Shown here piece by piece: positions 42,353 to 51,561 of a stretch of 51,561 nt of DNA. A model generated the notes under the pieces. It saw only the letters and a list, made by a program, of their open reading frames with translations. It was not told where the DNA came from and searched no databases. Each line of letters starts with the position of its first letter. The stretch's first letter is position 1. This DNA comes from Polynucleobacter meluiroseus (lineage in GTDB: Bacteria; Pseudomonadota; Gammaproteobacteria; Burkholderiales; Burkholderiaceae): assembly GCA_945901245.1 (NCBI GenBank), contig CAMDKY010000009.1, positions 1 through 51,561 on the forward strand. The letters are read 5' to 3'. The position numbers and the translations under genes are program-made.

Positions 42353-43489
42353 GTGCGATTGAATCGATTGGCTATGTCCGCATTGGGCGCAGCAGTGCTT
42401 TTGGCGTCCTGTGCTTCGAATAACAACACCATGCCCAATGCAGGCCAGACGTATATGCAAAGCGCCTCTGATCCTGGCCAGGCGCAATCGGTGACTTTTT
42501 CGCAGCAGCAATTGCAATCCCTAGTTTCCTCGATTGCGCTTTATCCCGATTCCCTTTTGTCTCTCATGTTGCTGGTCTCAACCTATCCCCTCGAAATTGC
42601 CGAGGCCTATAACTGGAGGCGTAGCAATGCTAGTCTCAGCGGCACTGCATTGCAAAACGCCCTGAATGCGCAAACGTGGAATGACAGCGTTAAGTCACTT
42701 ATCTCCTTTCCGCAGGCCTTTAATATGATGGGTAGCAATTTAGAGTGGACACAGAACTTGGGCAATGCCTATAAATTGCAGCCGGCCGATACGATGAAAG
42801 CAGTGCAGGCCTTACGTAAACGGGCGCAGCAGGCGGGCACCCTAAAAACCAATTCTCAAATGACGGTCGTGACGGATCCCAATTCCAACATCTTAATCAT
42901 GCCAGCGAGTACGCAGGTAGTTTACGTGCCAAGCTATAACCCCAATGATGTTTACGGTCCTTGGCCCTATGCAGATTACCCACCATACCCAGCGTACAAC
43001 CCGGCATGGGGCATGATGTCCTTTGGAGTCGGTATGGCCATCGGTGCTGATTTTTGGTCGACCCCCAGCTGGAGTAATGGCACGATTAATGTCAATAACA
43101 ATACAAACTCCACTCGGCCCAATCGAGGAATCATTGGTCCCAGTAGCATTCAGAACCAACAGCGCTTAGCAAACGACTGGAAAAACAATGCGACAGCGCA
43201 GCAAAAGCAAGATGCGCGGCAAGCGGGTCAACGGGCCAATAGTGATTTTCAGAAAAATGCCACAGCCCAAGAGCGCCAGCAGGCCAGTCAGCTAAATCAA
43301 TCGGCTCGCGCAGATGCGGCGCAAGATAAAGCAAGCCCGAATGTGGATCGGGAAAGCCTGCAAGAAAATGCCCTGCGCAGCCAAGCACGCTCGGATGCGA
43401 ATCAAGATCGTTTCGGTGGTGACCGTGGCGGCTTTGGTGGTGACCGTGGCGGCTTTGGCGGTGGTCACTTTGGCGGCTTTCGGCGCTAA
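42353..43489 (+). CDS. DUF3300 lipoprotein with Gly/Asp-rich tail
   Basis: Envelope lipoprotein, 378 residues, starting at GTG 42353 with AGGGG upstream. Signal with lipobox LASC (Cys20). The DUF3300 domain (about 48-230) shows IALYPDSLLSLMLLVSTYPL, AEAYNWRRSN, VQALRKRAQQAGTL and VVYVPSYNPNDVYG. After an aromatic/proline segment comes a Gln/Ala/Asn-rich region and a C-terminal Gly-rich repeat (GGDRGGFGG units). Function unknown. Confidence 0.85.
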   Translation: MRLNRLAMSALGAAVLLASCASNNNTMPNAGQTYMQSASDPGQAQSVTFSQQQLQSLVSSIALYPDSLLSLMLLVSTYPLEIAEAYNWRRSNASLSGTALQNALNAQTWNDSVKSLISFPQAFNMMGSNLEWTQNLGNAYKLQPADTMKAVQALRKRAQQAGTLKTNSQMTVVTDPNSNILIMPASTQVVYVPSYNPNDVYGPWPYADYPPYPAYNPAWGMMSFGVGMAIGADFWSTPSWSNGTINVNNNTNSTRPNRGIIGPSSIQNQQRLANDWKNNATAQQKQDARQAGQRANSDFQKNATAQERQQASQLNQSARADAAQDKASPNVDRESLQENALRSQARSDANQDRFGGDRGGFGGDRGGFGGGHFGGFRR

Positions 43490-43513
43490 CCTATACAGAA
43501 AACAAATTTACCT

Positions 43514-43906
43514 ATGAATACCCTCTATTTTTTTCAGTCCCTGCGGCGCTGCGCTGCGCTCTTAGTAGTCAGCTGCGCAATGGCGAGTGGCGTATTGGCA
43601 CAACCATCCCTGCCGAATAGCGATGCCTCTACGGCTGCGTTTGTGACCTTGTGTCAAAACCGCACTGATATCGAGGCGCAAAATTTTTGTTTTGGTTTTG
43701 GCGAGGGCGTTTATCAGTTTTTCCTGATGCAGCGCAGCTCCAATGCAAAACCCTCTGTCTGCATACCCAAAGGGCTATCGCGGGATGCCGTACTCACTGA
43801 CTTTTTGGTATGGGTTCAAGCGCGTCCGCAATACAACGGGGACTATGCTGCTAAAACCATCATTCGCTTTTTAACTACTCGATATCCTTGCGGTAAAACG
43901 CAGTAA
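43514..43906 (+). CDS. Exported Rap1a/Tai-like small protein
   Basis: A 130-residue protein with signal peptide (CAALLVVSCAMASGVLAQ) and a helical domain with cysteines in FVTLCQNRT, NFCFGFGEGVYQF, SVCIPKG and RYPCGKT, a spacing usual for the Rap1a/Tai immunity-like domain. Four cysteines suggest two disulfides. It follows the DUF3300 gene by 24 bp, so likely one operon. No type VI effector gene is nearby, so an immunity role is not implied. Confidence 0.7.
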   Translation: MNTLYFFQSLRRCAALLVVSCAMASGVLAQPSLPNSDASTAAFVTLCQNRTDIEAQNFCFGFGEGVYQFFLMQRSSNAKPSVCIPKGLSRDAVLTDFLVWVQARPQYNGDYAAKTIIRFLTTRYPCGKTQ

Positions 43907-43922
43907 CCTAATAACGCAGCGC

Positions 43923-45344
43923 TTAGATCGAGACCACTTTATTGGGGTTAAGGATATTGTCCGGATCAAGCGTGCGTTTAATCGCTTTCATCATGTCGTG
44001 TGCAACTGCCCCGCGATGCGCGCGCAATCCATCCAACTTGAGTTGACCCACTCCGTGCTCAGCCGAAATCGAGCCTCCGTGCAGTTCCACTTGCGCATAC
44101 ACTAATTCATGTATCGCAGTTTCTTCTGCTTGATTGAACGCATGCGGATCAATGCCTTTGGGCGGTGCAATGTTGTAGTGCAAATTACCATCTCCCAAGT
44201 GCCCAAAATTAATAATCCGAATACCAGGGTAGCGGCTGCGCATCAGCGCATCGGTCTTTTGCATGAATTGATCTAAGGTCGACAAGGGCAGGGTGATGTC
44301 GTGTTTTAAATTAGCGCCCTCTTGCGCTTGGGCGAGCGTAATGTGTTCCCGCATCTGCCAAAAGGCCTGCGCTTGCGATAAATTGCTGGCAATAATTGCA
44401 TCGCTGACTAGGCCCTCTTCGAGCGCTCCTTCGAGTATTTGTTCGAGCAATTGCCGCACGTGCTCTTCACTCTCGTGGTCAGACAATTCAATTAGGATGG
44501 TGTACGGGGGGCTACCTTTAAGGGGGTTGACCATCTGTGGAAAATGGCTCGTGCATAAATCCAGAGACTCCTGCGTCATCATCTCGAATCCAGTTAAAAG
44601 TGATGCCGCTCGTTTCTGAAATAAGCCCAACAGCGCAATCGCCGATGGAATATCGCTGGTCGCAACCAAGGTAGTCCATTGCGACAAAGGCAAGGGATGT
44701 AGTTTTAATACGGCTGCGGTAATGATGCCTAAGGTCCCTTCAGAGCCGATAAACAAGTCCCGCAAGTCGTACCCGGTATTATCTTTGCGCAGGCCTTTGA
44801 GGCCATGCCAGATCTCCCCTTGGGCGGTCACCACCTCTAAGCCCAAACACAAGTCCCTGGCATTGCCATAGCGCAATACATTAGTACCGCCCGCATTGGT
44901 AGCCAGATTACCGCCAATCATGCAACTGCCTTCTGCGCCTAAGCTCAGGGGAAATAATTGACCCTGTTCGGCTGCCGCCGCCTGAATGGTTTGCAAAATG
45001 CAGCCCGCTTCAACGGTCATGGTTTGGTTGGCGATATCGATACCGCGTATGCGGTTCATGCGCTTTAGGCTCAGCACAATTTCTTGGCCGCTTGTCTGCG
45101 GGGTGGCGCCACCACAAAATCCCGTATTACCGCCTTGCGTCACAATGGCTACCTTGGCAGCGATACAGCACCGCACTAGAGCAGCAACTTCTTCTGTACT
45201 TGCTGGCATTACGACTGCTATAGCCTTGCCAGTAAAGCGCTTACGCCAATCGGTTAGGAAGGGCGCTGTATCGTCGGCGCGGGTCAAGGCATTATTAGGC
45301 CCCACAATCGCTTGCAATTCGGCTACGAATGATTCGGTTTGCAT
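43923..45344 (-). CDS. FAD-linked 2-hydroxyacid dehydrogenase (GlcD/D2HGDH family)
   Basis: Flavoenzyme of 473 residues of the VAO/PCMH fold. N-terminal FAD domain: TQGGNTGFCGGATPQT, NLATNAGGTNVLRYGNARDL and GSEGTLGIITAAVLKL; C-terminal FAD-oxidase domain with INFGHLGDGNLHYNI (metal His) and SAEHGVGQLK. Likely oxidises a D-2-hydroxyacid (D-2-hydroxyglutarate, D-lactate or glycolate) and passes electrons to a quinone or ETF. Without glcE/glcF beside it, glycolate oxidase is less likely. Confidence 0.88.
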   Translation of the reverse strand: MQTESFVAELQAIVGPNNALTRADDTAPFLTDWRKRFTGKAIAVVMPASTEEVAALVRCCIAAKVAIVTQGGNTGFCGGATPQTSGQEIVLSLKRMNRIRGIDIANQTMTVEAGCILQTIQAAAAEQGQLFPLSLGAEGSCMIGGNLATNAGGTNVLRYGNARDLCLGLEVVTAQGEIWHGLKGLRKDNTGYDLRDLFIGSEGTLGIITAAVLKLHPLPLSQWTTLVATSDIPSAIALLGLFQKRAASLLTGFEMMTQESLDLCTSHFPQMVNPLKGSPPYTILIELSDHESEEHVRQLLEQILEGALEEGLVSDAIIASNLSQAQAFWQMREHITLAQAQEGANLKHDITLPLSTLDQFMQKTDALMRSRYPGIRIINFGHLGDGNLHYNIAPPKGIDPHAFNQAEETAIHELVYAQVELHGGSISAEHGVGQLKLDGLRAHRGAVAHDMMKAIKRTLDPDNILNPNKVVSI

Positions 45345-45353
45345 ACGTTTTAT

Positions 45354-45781
45354 TTATGTACCCGATTGCTCATTAGCCTGGGACTCTTTTTCTTTTTTCA
45401 GGCGTTTGTATTCTTGCTTGAGTGGCTTTAAGTACATGAGTAAGGCAATAAAGCCGACTACGCTCAAAAGCGTTTCTAAAACAGCCATCCAGAAATTAGC
45501 GCCGGTTTCAAATAGACGCACGAGGCCTTCGGTCATGTAAATCAGAATTAGCATGGAGGCCCACTGCATGGTGTAATTCTTTGCTTTCCAGATACCCGGA
45601 ATAGCGAGCAGCAAAGGCAAGCCTTTGAGTGCCATCCAAGAGCCGCCCGGTCTGAGTGGAGCAATAAACCATTCCCAAGCAACGCACAAAATAAAAAGAG
45701 CAACAAAGGATGCGCTTGCTATAAGCACATACCTATTTTTATCTTCGATTGATTGCAGTAGAGTGTTTCGCGGTGTCGGCA

Positions 45782-45782
<1 letters not shown>
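45354..45782 (-). CDS. DUF2069 membrane protein
   Basis: A 142-residue protein with four hydrophobic segments and a charged C-terminal tail (KQEYKRLKKEKESQ). Wording LKGLPLLLAIPGIWK and YMTEGLVRLFE is characteristic of DUF2069, which in proteobacteria commonly follows wrbA; here its start overlaps the wrbA stop by one base. Function unknown. Confidence 0.85.
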
Positions 45783-46405
<623 letters not shown>

Positions 46406-46462
46406 TCAATCCATTCTGTTGAGTGTCGGCAGCTATCTGCCGTAATCTCTTATGATACGGCG

Positions 46463-47314
46463 ATGCAGCTGATTCGTAATCCCCAATTATGGCTTGCTTT
46501 GGCCCGCGAGTTGGGTCAGCGCAATCGCCATTTGAACCTCAATCAGGTGGCAGCAAGCCTTGCCTTTACGACCACCTTGGCTTTGGTACCGATGTTTACG
46601 GTGGGATCGATCCTAATCGGCTCAATCCCGCAGGTTATTGAGATGAAATTTGCTCTTCAAGACTGGATCTTAAATACCTATTTGCCTGGTGGGATTAATC
46701 AACCTATTTTGCGTTACATCGATCAGTTTTCTGAAAAAGCCAAGGGCTTAACCTTGTTTGGATTGGCGGGTTTATTCATTACGACCGTGTTGATGATTGC
46801 CCTGATCGAAAAAGCGTTTAATCACATTTGGCAAATCAAAGAGAAAAGGCCATTTGTCAAGCGCACGGCGATTTACTTGGCAGCAACGGTGTGTGGGCCA
46901 TTGGTTTTGGGGGTGGGTATTTTTTTTAGTGGGCATCTACTCAGTGGGGCCAAAGGCCTAACGAAAGCAGTGCCCATCGGCTTTGAGGTATTTGCGTTGA
47001 TTATTCCGCTATTGCTTACCATCGGCTTATTCACCTTGGTCTACAAAGTTTTGCCATTCACCTTAGTTGCGTGGCGCGATGCAGTACTTGGTGCTTTATT
47101 TGCCGCACTGGTATTTGAGCTCATGAAATACGGCTTTGGGTTTTTTGTTACCGAAGTGCCGTTTTATAAAACGGTCTATGGTGCGTTTGCGATTTTGCCC
47201 CTCGTGCTGATTTGGATTTATGTCACGTGGTGGGTTACTTTAGCCGGGGCACTGCTAGTAGCCAATATGCCGATGATTCGGTCTGGCCTAATTCAGATTC
47301 AGCGACCAATTTAG
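46463..47314 (+). CDS. YihY/BrkB-family inner membrane protein
   Basis: A 283-residue protein with about six helices; NLNQVAASLAFTTTLALVPM, IEKAFNHIWQIKEKRPF and LPLVLIWIYVTWWVTLAGAL are conserved in YihY. Older annotation as RNase BN is known to be wrong. The role is not established. Divergent from wrbA, with 75 bp between. Confidence 0.9.
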   Translation: MQLIRNPQLWLALARELGQRNRHLNLNQVAASLAFTTTLALVPMFTVGSILIGSIPQVIEMKFALQDWILNTYLPGGINQPILRYIDQFSEKAKGLTLFGLAGLFITTVLMIALIEKAFNHIWQIKEKRPFVKRTAIYLAATVCGPLVLGVGIFFSGHLLSGAKGLTKAVPIGFEVFALIIPLLLTIGLFTLVYKVLPFTLVAWRDAVLGALFAALVFELMKYGFGFFVTEVPFYKTVYGAFAILPLVLIWIYVTWWVTLAGALLVANMPMIRSGLIQIQRPI

Positions 47315-47459
47315 GGCCTTGGAGGCCATGCAATACCATGGCTTTAAGGGTAAATGCCGCCCCCGCCACACTCAAATCATCTTGATTCGATCGGGTCTTG
47401 GGTCTATATTGAACTGAAAGGCACGCATTAAAATGGCATTAATTGATTAAGGAGCAGCG

Positions 47460-47918
47460 ATGAAAGTCAGCGATATTTTGCAGGTTAAGGGGAGTGTGCT
47501 GTATACCGTCCCACCTGATACCGCCTTGCAAACCGCTATTTTGGTCATGAGCGAACACGATATCGGCTCCTTGGTCGTAATGGAACACGAAAAATTGATT
47601 GGCATGCTGACGTTTCGTGAGGTGATTAAAACCTTGGCAATGCACCGCGGTACGGTCGAGGGCTTAACGGTCCGTTCGGTGATGAGTGCCAACCCATTAA
47701 CGTGTTCGATGGAGACCGAGCTTGATGAGGTGCGCCGCATTATGTTGACGCAACATGCACGTTATTTGCCAGTGATCGATCAGCAGGTTTTGATGGGTGT
47801 GATCTCGTTTTATGACGTTGCAAAAGCCGTGGTTGAAGCCCAGGACTTTGAGAACACCATGCTAAAGGCCTACATTCGGGACTGGCCTAGCGATGAAACG
47901 GAAAAAACCGCAAACTAA
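47460..47918 (+). CDS. Two-CBS-domain protein
   Basis: A 152-residue cytosolic protein composed of two CBS motifs (about 5-60, [20 protein letters not shown], and 75-130, [17 protein letters not shown]), which together bind adenine nucleotides. No catalytic domain. AAGGAG five bases before the ATG. It lies 32 bp upstream of aroC; a link is not known. Confidence 0.9.
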   Translation: MKVSDILQVKGSVLYTVPPDTALQTAILVMSEHDIGSLVVMEHEKLIGMLTFREVIKTLAMHRGTVEGLTVRSVMSANPLTCSMETELDEVRRIMLTQHARYLPVIDQQVLMGVISFYDVAKAVVEAQDFENTMLKAYIRDWPSDETEKTAN

Positions 47919-47950
47919 ACCCCCAATGCCAGCAATGCCATAATGGCGGT

Positions 47951-49066
47951 ATGTCTGGAAATACTTTAGGTCTCCTATTTAGCGTCACCACCTTTGGGGA
48001 ATCCCACGGTCCGGCCATTGGCGCCGTGGTTGACGGCTGCCCACCGGGAATGCTTCTGAGCGAAGCGGATTTACAGCATGACTTGGATCGTCGCAAGCCG
48101 GGAACATCCCGCCACGTAACGCAGCGCAAAGAAGACGATCGCGTCGAAATTTTGTCGGGTGTGTTTGAGGGAAAAACCACGGGAACACCGATTGCATTAC
48201 TGATTCGAAATACGGATCAGCGCAGCCAAGATTACAGCAGTATTTTGCAAACCTTTCGGCCGGGCCATGCCGACTATGCCTATCACCACAAGTATGGCTT
48301 TCGGGATCCGCGTGGGGGAGGCCGCTCTTCTGCGCGTTTGACGGCGCCCGTAGTAGCCGCTGCGGCGATTGCCAAAAAATGGCTGAACGAGCAGTATGGC
48401 ACTCGCATTTACGGTTACATGAGCCAATTGGGTGAACTTGCTGTGCCCTTTGAGGATGCAGAGCACATCGAGCGCAACCCTTTCTTTGTGGCCAACAATT
48501 CCATGCTGCCTCAACTCGAAGACTATATGGATAGCTTGCGCAAGTCAGGTGATTCCTGTGGCGCTAGGATTGAAGTGCGCGCAACGCACGTCCCCATGGG
48601 CTTGGGTGAACCTTTATTTGACAAGCTTGATGCCGATATTGCCCATGCCATGATGGGGATTAATGCGGTGAAGGGTGTTGAGATTGGTGCTGGCTTCTCG
48701 GCCGTGACGCAGCGTGGCAGTGAACATGGTGATGAGTTGCATCCCGATGGCTTTGCGAGCAATCACTCGGGCGGCACATTGGGTGGCATTAGCACCGGCC
48801 AAGACCTGCGGGTCGCGATTGCGATCAAGCCAACCTCGAGCATCATGAGTCCCAAAGAGTCGATTGATCTCGAAGGTAAGCCGATGACGGTACAAACCAA
48901 AGGGCGCCATGATCCCTGTGTTGGTATCCGCGCAACCCCAATTGCCGAGGCTATGCTGGCCTTGGTCTTGATGGACCATGCGTTGCGCCACCGCGCGCAA
49001 TGCGCGGATGTTGAAGTCGCGGTTGCAGCAATTCCTGGCGCTCGTCCTGGCGCTCAGTTCTCCTAA
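47951..49066 (+). CDS. aroC: Chorismate synthase
   Basis: Last step of the shikimate pathway: 5-enolpyruvylshikimate-3-phosphate to chorismate, using reduced FMN. The 371-residue protein has all three family signatures: [30 protein letters not shown] and [19 protein letters not shown]. Length is normal. The MFS gene follows after 13 bp. Confidence 0.98.
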   Translation: MSGNTLGLLFSVTTFGESHGPAIGAVVDGCPPGMLLSEADLQHDLDRRKPGTSRHVTQRKEDDRVEILSGVFEGKTTGTPIALLIRNTDQRSQDYSSILQTFRPGHADYAYHHKYGFRDPRGGGRSSARLTAPVVAAAAIAKKWLNEQYGTRIYGYMSQLGELAVPFEDAEHIERNPFFVANNSMLPQLEDYMDSLRKSGDSCGARIEVRATHVPMGLGEPLFDKLDADIAHAMMGINAVKGVEIGAGFSAVTQRGSEHGDELHPDGFASNHSGGTLGGISTGQDLRVAIAIKPTSSIMSPKESIDLEGKPMTVQTKGRHDPCVGIRATPIAEAMLALVLMDHALRHRAQCADVEVAVAAIPGARPGAQFS

Positions 49067-49079
49067 AGTACCGCCACCA

Positions 49080-50228
49080 ATGACGCTATCGGTACGCTGG
49101 GCCTTCGGGTCCTTTTTCTTTTTGTACTTTGCTTACGTTGGGTTGATTTCCCCTTTTGCTAGCCTGTATTTTTTAGATAAGGGATTTAGTGCGATTGAGA
49201 TTGCAGTGCTGATGTCGATGTTGCAAGTCACGCGCATCTTGGGGCCATTTTCTTGGGGTTGGTTATCGGATTACCTCTCCAATCGCATTGGCATCATTCG
49301 CTTTTGTGCAGCGCTCGCCAGCCTCGTATTCTTGTGCATCTTTTTCCTCGAAAGTTACCTTGCTTTTTTTATTTGGATGTTTATCTTGCATACGATCTTA
49401 AGTAGCCTAACGCCACTGGGCGAGGCCGCTACGGTGCATGCTTTATTCAAAGACAATTCATTTGATAAGCGCTATGGACGACTGCGCTTATGGGGCTCCA
49501 TTGGGTTTATCTGTATGGTGCTGCTTGCTGGTGAGTTTTTTGATCGCCATGGCATCGATTGGTTTCCGTGGATCGGCGCAGTAGTCCTCTTTTTGCTAGC
49601 CATCGACACCTGGTGCATGCGTGAACCTAAACTCGACCGTCGGCCGATGGTGCGCGGGGAGCTTCGCAGTGTATTAATCAATCCCGATGTAAGGTGGTTT
49701 TTGTTATCCGGATTTTTTATGATCTTTGCGCATGCCGCTTTATATGTATTTTTCTCTTTGTACCTAGTCAGCTTAGGTTATGACAAGTGGGAGATCGGTT
49801 TGTTTTGGGCCCTGGGTGTTTTTGCTGAAGTTATTTTCTTTTATTTTCAGAGCAAGGTACTCAGCCGCCTGGATCCTGAGGTGGTGTTGCAGGCCACTTT
49901 TGGTATGGGGGTAGTGCGCTTTATGTTGATCGCCTTGTATCCCACCACCGCAGTATTAATTTTGGCGCAGGTGTTGCATGCCGGCACCTTTGCGGCGCAC
50001 CACAGTGCGAGCGTTAAATTGATTCAGCGCTGGTTCTCAGGCCCATTGCAAGCGCGTGGCCAAGCCTTATTTACAACCATTTCCTATGGGCTCGGCGGCA
50101 CGCTGGGCGGCCTCAGTGCCGGCTGGGTGTGGGAGTCTTTGCAGCCCAGGGACGTGTTTGTCATGTCTGCGCTTGCTTGTGGCCTTGCTGGTCTAGCAAT
50201 TCAGAAAGTGCGTTCCCACGCCATTTAG
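49080..50228 (+). CDS. MFS transporter, phenylpropionate/HcaT-like (MFS_1-like)
   Basis: Inner-membrane carrier of 382 residues and about 12 helices. Start ATG 49080 lies 13 bp after aroC; an upstream frame overlapping aroC is a shadow. LYFLDKGFSAIEIAVLMSML and RYGRLRLWGSIGFI are features of the HcaT/LacY-related MFS_1-like group, and LISPFASLYFL opens helix one. Substrate cannot be told. Confidence 0.85.
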   Translation: MTLSVRWAFGSFFFLYFAYVGLISPFASLYFLDKGFSAIEIAVLMSMLQVTRILGPFSWGWLSDYLSNRIGIIRFCAALASLVFLCIFFLESYLAFFIWMFILHTILSSLTPLGEAATVHALFKDNSFDKRYGRLRLWGSIGFICMVLLAGEFFDRHGIDWFPWIGAVVLFLLAIDTWCMREPKLDRRPMVRGELRSVLINPDVRWFLLSGFFMIFAHAALYVFFSLYLVSLGYDKWEIGLFWALGVFAEVIFFYFQSKVLSRLDPEVVLQATFGMGVVRFMLIALYPTTAVLILAQVLHAGTFAAHHSASVKLIQRWFSGPLQARGQALFTTISYGLGGTLGGLSAGWVWESLQPRDVFVMSALACGLAGLAIQKVRSHAI

Positions 50229-50260
50229 TCTTGCGGACGCTCTAGGCGGGCACCTTGCCA

Positions 50261-51561
50261 CTACATGGATGAATAGTTAGGCCCACCACCTCCTTCGGGC
50301 GTAATCCAAATAATATTCTGTGTTGGATCTTTAATGTCACAGCTTTTGCAGTGCACGCAGTTTTGTGCATTGATCTGTAACTGGGATTCTCCGTTGCGCT
50401 CCACATACTCATACACACCGGCGGGGCAATAGCGTTGCTCTGGGCCAGCATAGGTTTTCAGGTTGACCTGCACGGGTACCGATGCATCCTTCAGAGTGAG
50501 GTGGGCTGGCTGATCTTCGGCGTGATTGGTGTTGGAAATAAATACCGAAGACAAGCGGTCAAAGGTAATCTTGCCGTCGGGCTTGGGGTAGTCAATTGGG
50601 TGATGCTGGGCAGCGGGCTCAAGGCATTCGTGATCGGCGCGGCGATTGTGAACGGTCCATGGCGGATTACCACCAAAGACGTTTTGCTCTATGCCTACCA
50701 TTAGGGTACCCAGGTAGAGGCCCTTAGACATCCATGGCTTAAAATTTCTGGCTTGATTGAGTTCGGTATGCAACCAACTATTTTCAAACGCACTCGGATA
50801 GGCCGATAATATATCGTTGGAGCGATTGTCGGTAATTGCATTGACAGCGGCTTCGGCGGCTAGCATGCCGGTCTTGATTGCTGCGTGACTGCCTTTAATG
50901 CGGGATGCATTGAGGTAACCCGCATCGCAACCAATCAGGGCGCCTCCGGGGAAAACTGTTTGCGGCAAGCTATTTAGTCCGCCGGCAGCAATCACGCGAG
51001 CGCCATACTCTATTCGCTTCGCCCCTTCAAACGTGGGCCGAATGCCGGGGTGTAATTTATAGCGCTGGAATTCTTCAAAGGGGCTCAGGTAGGGATTTTT
51101 ATAAGACAAACCCACAACCAACCCAACCGCAACCAAATTACTGCCGAAGTGATACAAAAACGAACCGCCATAGGTTTCTGCATCGAGTGGCCAGCCGGCG
51201 GTATGGACAACGAGTCCGGGGTGGTGTTCTTCAGGCCGCACTTCCCAGAGCTCTTTAATGCCCAGGCCATAGCTTTGTGGATCGCAGTTGCGATTCAAAT
51301 CAAAGCGCTGCATTAGCTGTTTACCTAAATGGCCCCGCGCACCCTCCGCAAATAGGGTGTACTTGGCATGCAGTTCCATGCCGAGCTGAAAATGGGCACC
51401 GGGCTCACCCGACTTGGTAATGCCCATCGAGCCCGTTGCCACGCCGCGGACTGCGCCCTGTTCGTTATATAAAATCTCTGCTGCAGCAAAGCCGGGAAAC
51501 ACATCCACACCAAGTGCTTCTGCTTGCTCGCCAAGCCACCGGGTGAGGTGGGCCAGGCTAA
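50261..51561 (-). CDS. Electron transfer flavoprotein-ubiquinone oxidoreductase (5' end outside window)
   Basis: Membrane-bound FAD and 4Fe-4S enzyme that passes electrons from ETF to ubiquinone. The visible 432 codons run open to the window edge and begin inside the FAD domain (LAHLTRWLGEQAEALGVDVF). Visible features: FAEGARGHLGKQLMQRFDL, GLGIKELWEVRPE, AGGLNSLPQTVFPGGALIGCD and the C-terminal cluster CPAGVYEY, then CVHCKSC, holding the four cysteines of the 4Fe-4S centre. About 120 N-terminal residues are missing. It ends with ITPEGGGGPNYSSM, as usual. Confidence 0.95.
   Translation of the reverse strand, partial: SLAHLTRWLGEQAEALGVDVFPGFAAAEILYNEQGAVRGVATGSMGITKSGEPGAHFQLGMELHAKYTLFAEGARGHLGKQLMQRFDLNRNCDPQSYGLGIKELWEVRPEEHHPGLVVHTAGWPLDAETYGGSFLYHFGSNLVAVGLVVGLSYKNPYLSPFEEFQRYKLHPGIRPTFEGAKRIEYGARVIAAGGLNSLPQTVFPGGALIGCDAGYLNASRIKGSHAAIKTGMLAAEAAVNAITDNRSNDILSAYPSAFENSWLHTELNQARNFKPWMSKGLYLGTLMVGIEQNVFGGNPPWTVHNRRADHECLEPAAQHHPIDYPKPDGKITFDRLSSVFISNTNHAEDQPAHLTLKDASVPVQVNLKTYAGPEQRYCPAGVYEYVERNGESQLQINAQNCVHCKSCDIKDPTQNIIWITPEGGGGPNYSSM

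Noticed and set aside
48978-49079. N-terminal extension of the MFS gene overlapping aroC
   Set aside because: The extra residues are a shadow of aroC codons; ATG 49080 starts directly before the first membrane helix.

Overview
The window looks like chromosome from a freshwater betaproteobacterium of the Burkholderiaceae, most like Polynucleobacter. This is inferred from protein style, moderate base composition, short intergenic gaps, an orphan Bug-type solute-binding protein, and a Burkholderiales-like mixture of WrbA, DUF2069, ETF-QO and NhaR. No rRNA, CRISPR array, intact insertion sequence or phage was seen. Both ends cut through genes: ppx on the left and an ETF-ubiquinone oxidoreductase on the right.

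Layout. (1) 1-5154: the ppx 3' end, then a compact set of membrane-lipid genes. plcP, a glycosyltransferase, dgkA and olsB run leftwards, and olsA runs divergently. This reads as a phosphate-starvation lipid-remodelling locus: PlcP would strip phosphate headgroups, Agt would build glycolipid on the released diacylglycerol, and OlsB/OlsA would make ornithine lipids. Repeats phased at 11 bp resembling Pho boxes lie in the plcP/olsA gap and in front of olsB. (2) 5151-11367: a ZnuD-like TonB receptor with a His-rich partner, tRNA-Pro(TGG), an outer-membrane protein, an APC permease, an exported methyltransferase and tRNA-Arg(TCT). (3) 11368-about 21720: an accessory region. The 3' end of tRNA-Arg recurs at 16933 and 21511, so two DNA blocks appear stacked behind the tRNA. 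Cargo of block one: a ceramidase-like membrane protein, a bactofilin/HTH/bactofilin set, several tiny proteins and a secreted glycerophosphodiesterase. Cargo of block two: two paralogous dihaem cytochrome c lipoproteins with an almost identical 101-bp 3' segment. No integrase remains. (4) 21760-31052: small proteins, a glutamate-synthase-like FMN protein, gap-arsJ (organoarsenical efflux), a type III polyketide synthase with an ICMT-like methyltransferase, another exported methyltransferase, a DUF2784 protein and a D-threonine-aldolase-like enzyme. (5) 31117-36792: PhoX phosphatase, a secreted phosphoesterase, PPK2 (with the best-placed Pho-box candidate) and an exonuclease/GIY-YIG protein. 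(6) 36882-42281: Bug protein, LysR regulator, a cysteine-free Rrf2 regulator and an arsR-arsC-acr3-arsH operon. (7) 42353-51561: a DUF3300 lipoprotein and mostly housekeeping genes, including wrbA, aroC and ETF-QO.

Two themes link distant genes. Phosphate economy: ppx, ppk2, phoX, plcP/agt/olsAB and the glycerophosphodiesterase would together scavenge, store and spare phosphate. Arsenic defence: arsRC-acr3-arsH and gap-arsJ cover arsenite efflux, arsenate reduction, organoarsenical oxidation and arsenate export as 1-arseno-3-phosphoglycerate. Arsenate mimics phosphate, so high-affinity phosphate scavenging and arsenic export in one region make ecological sense (inference).
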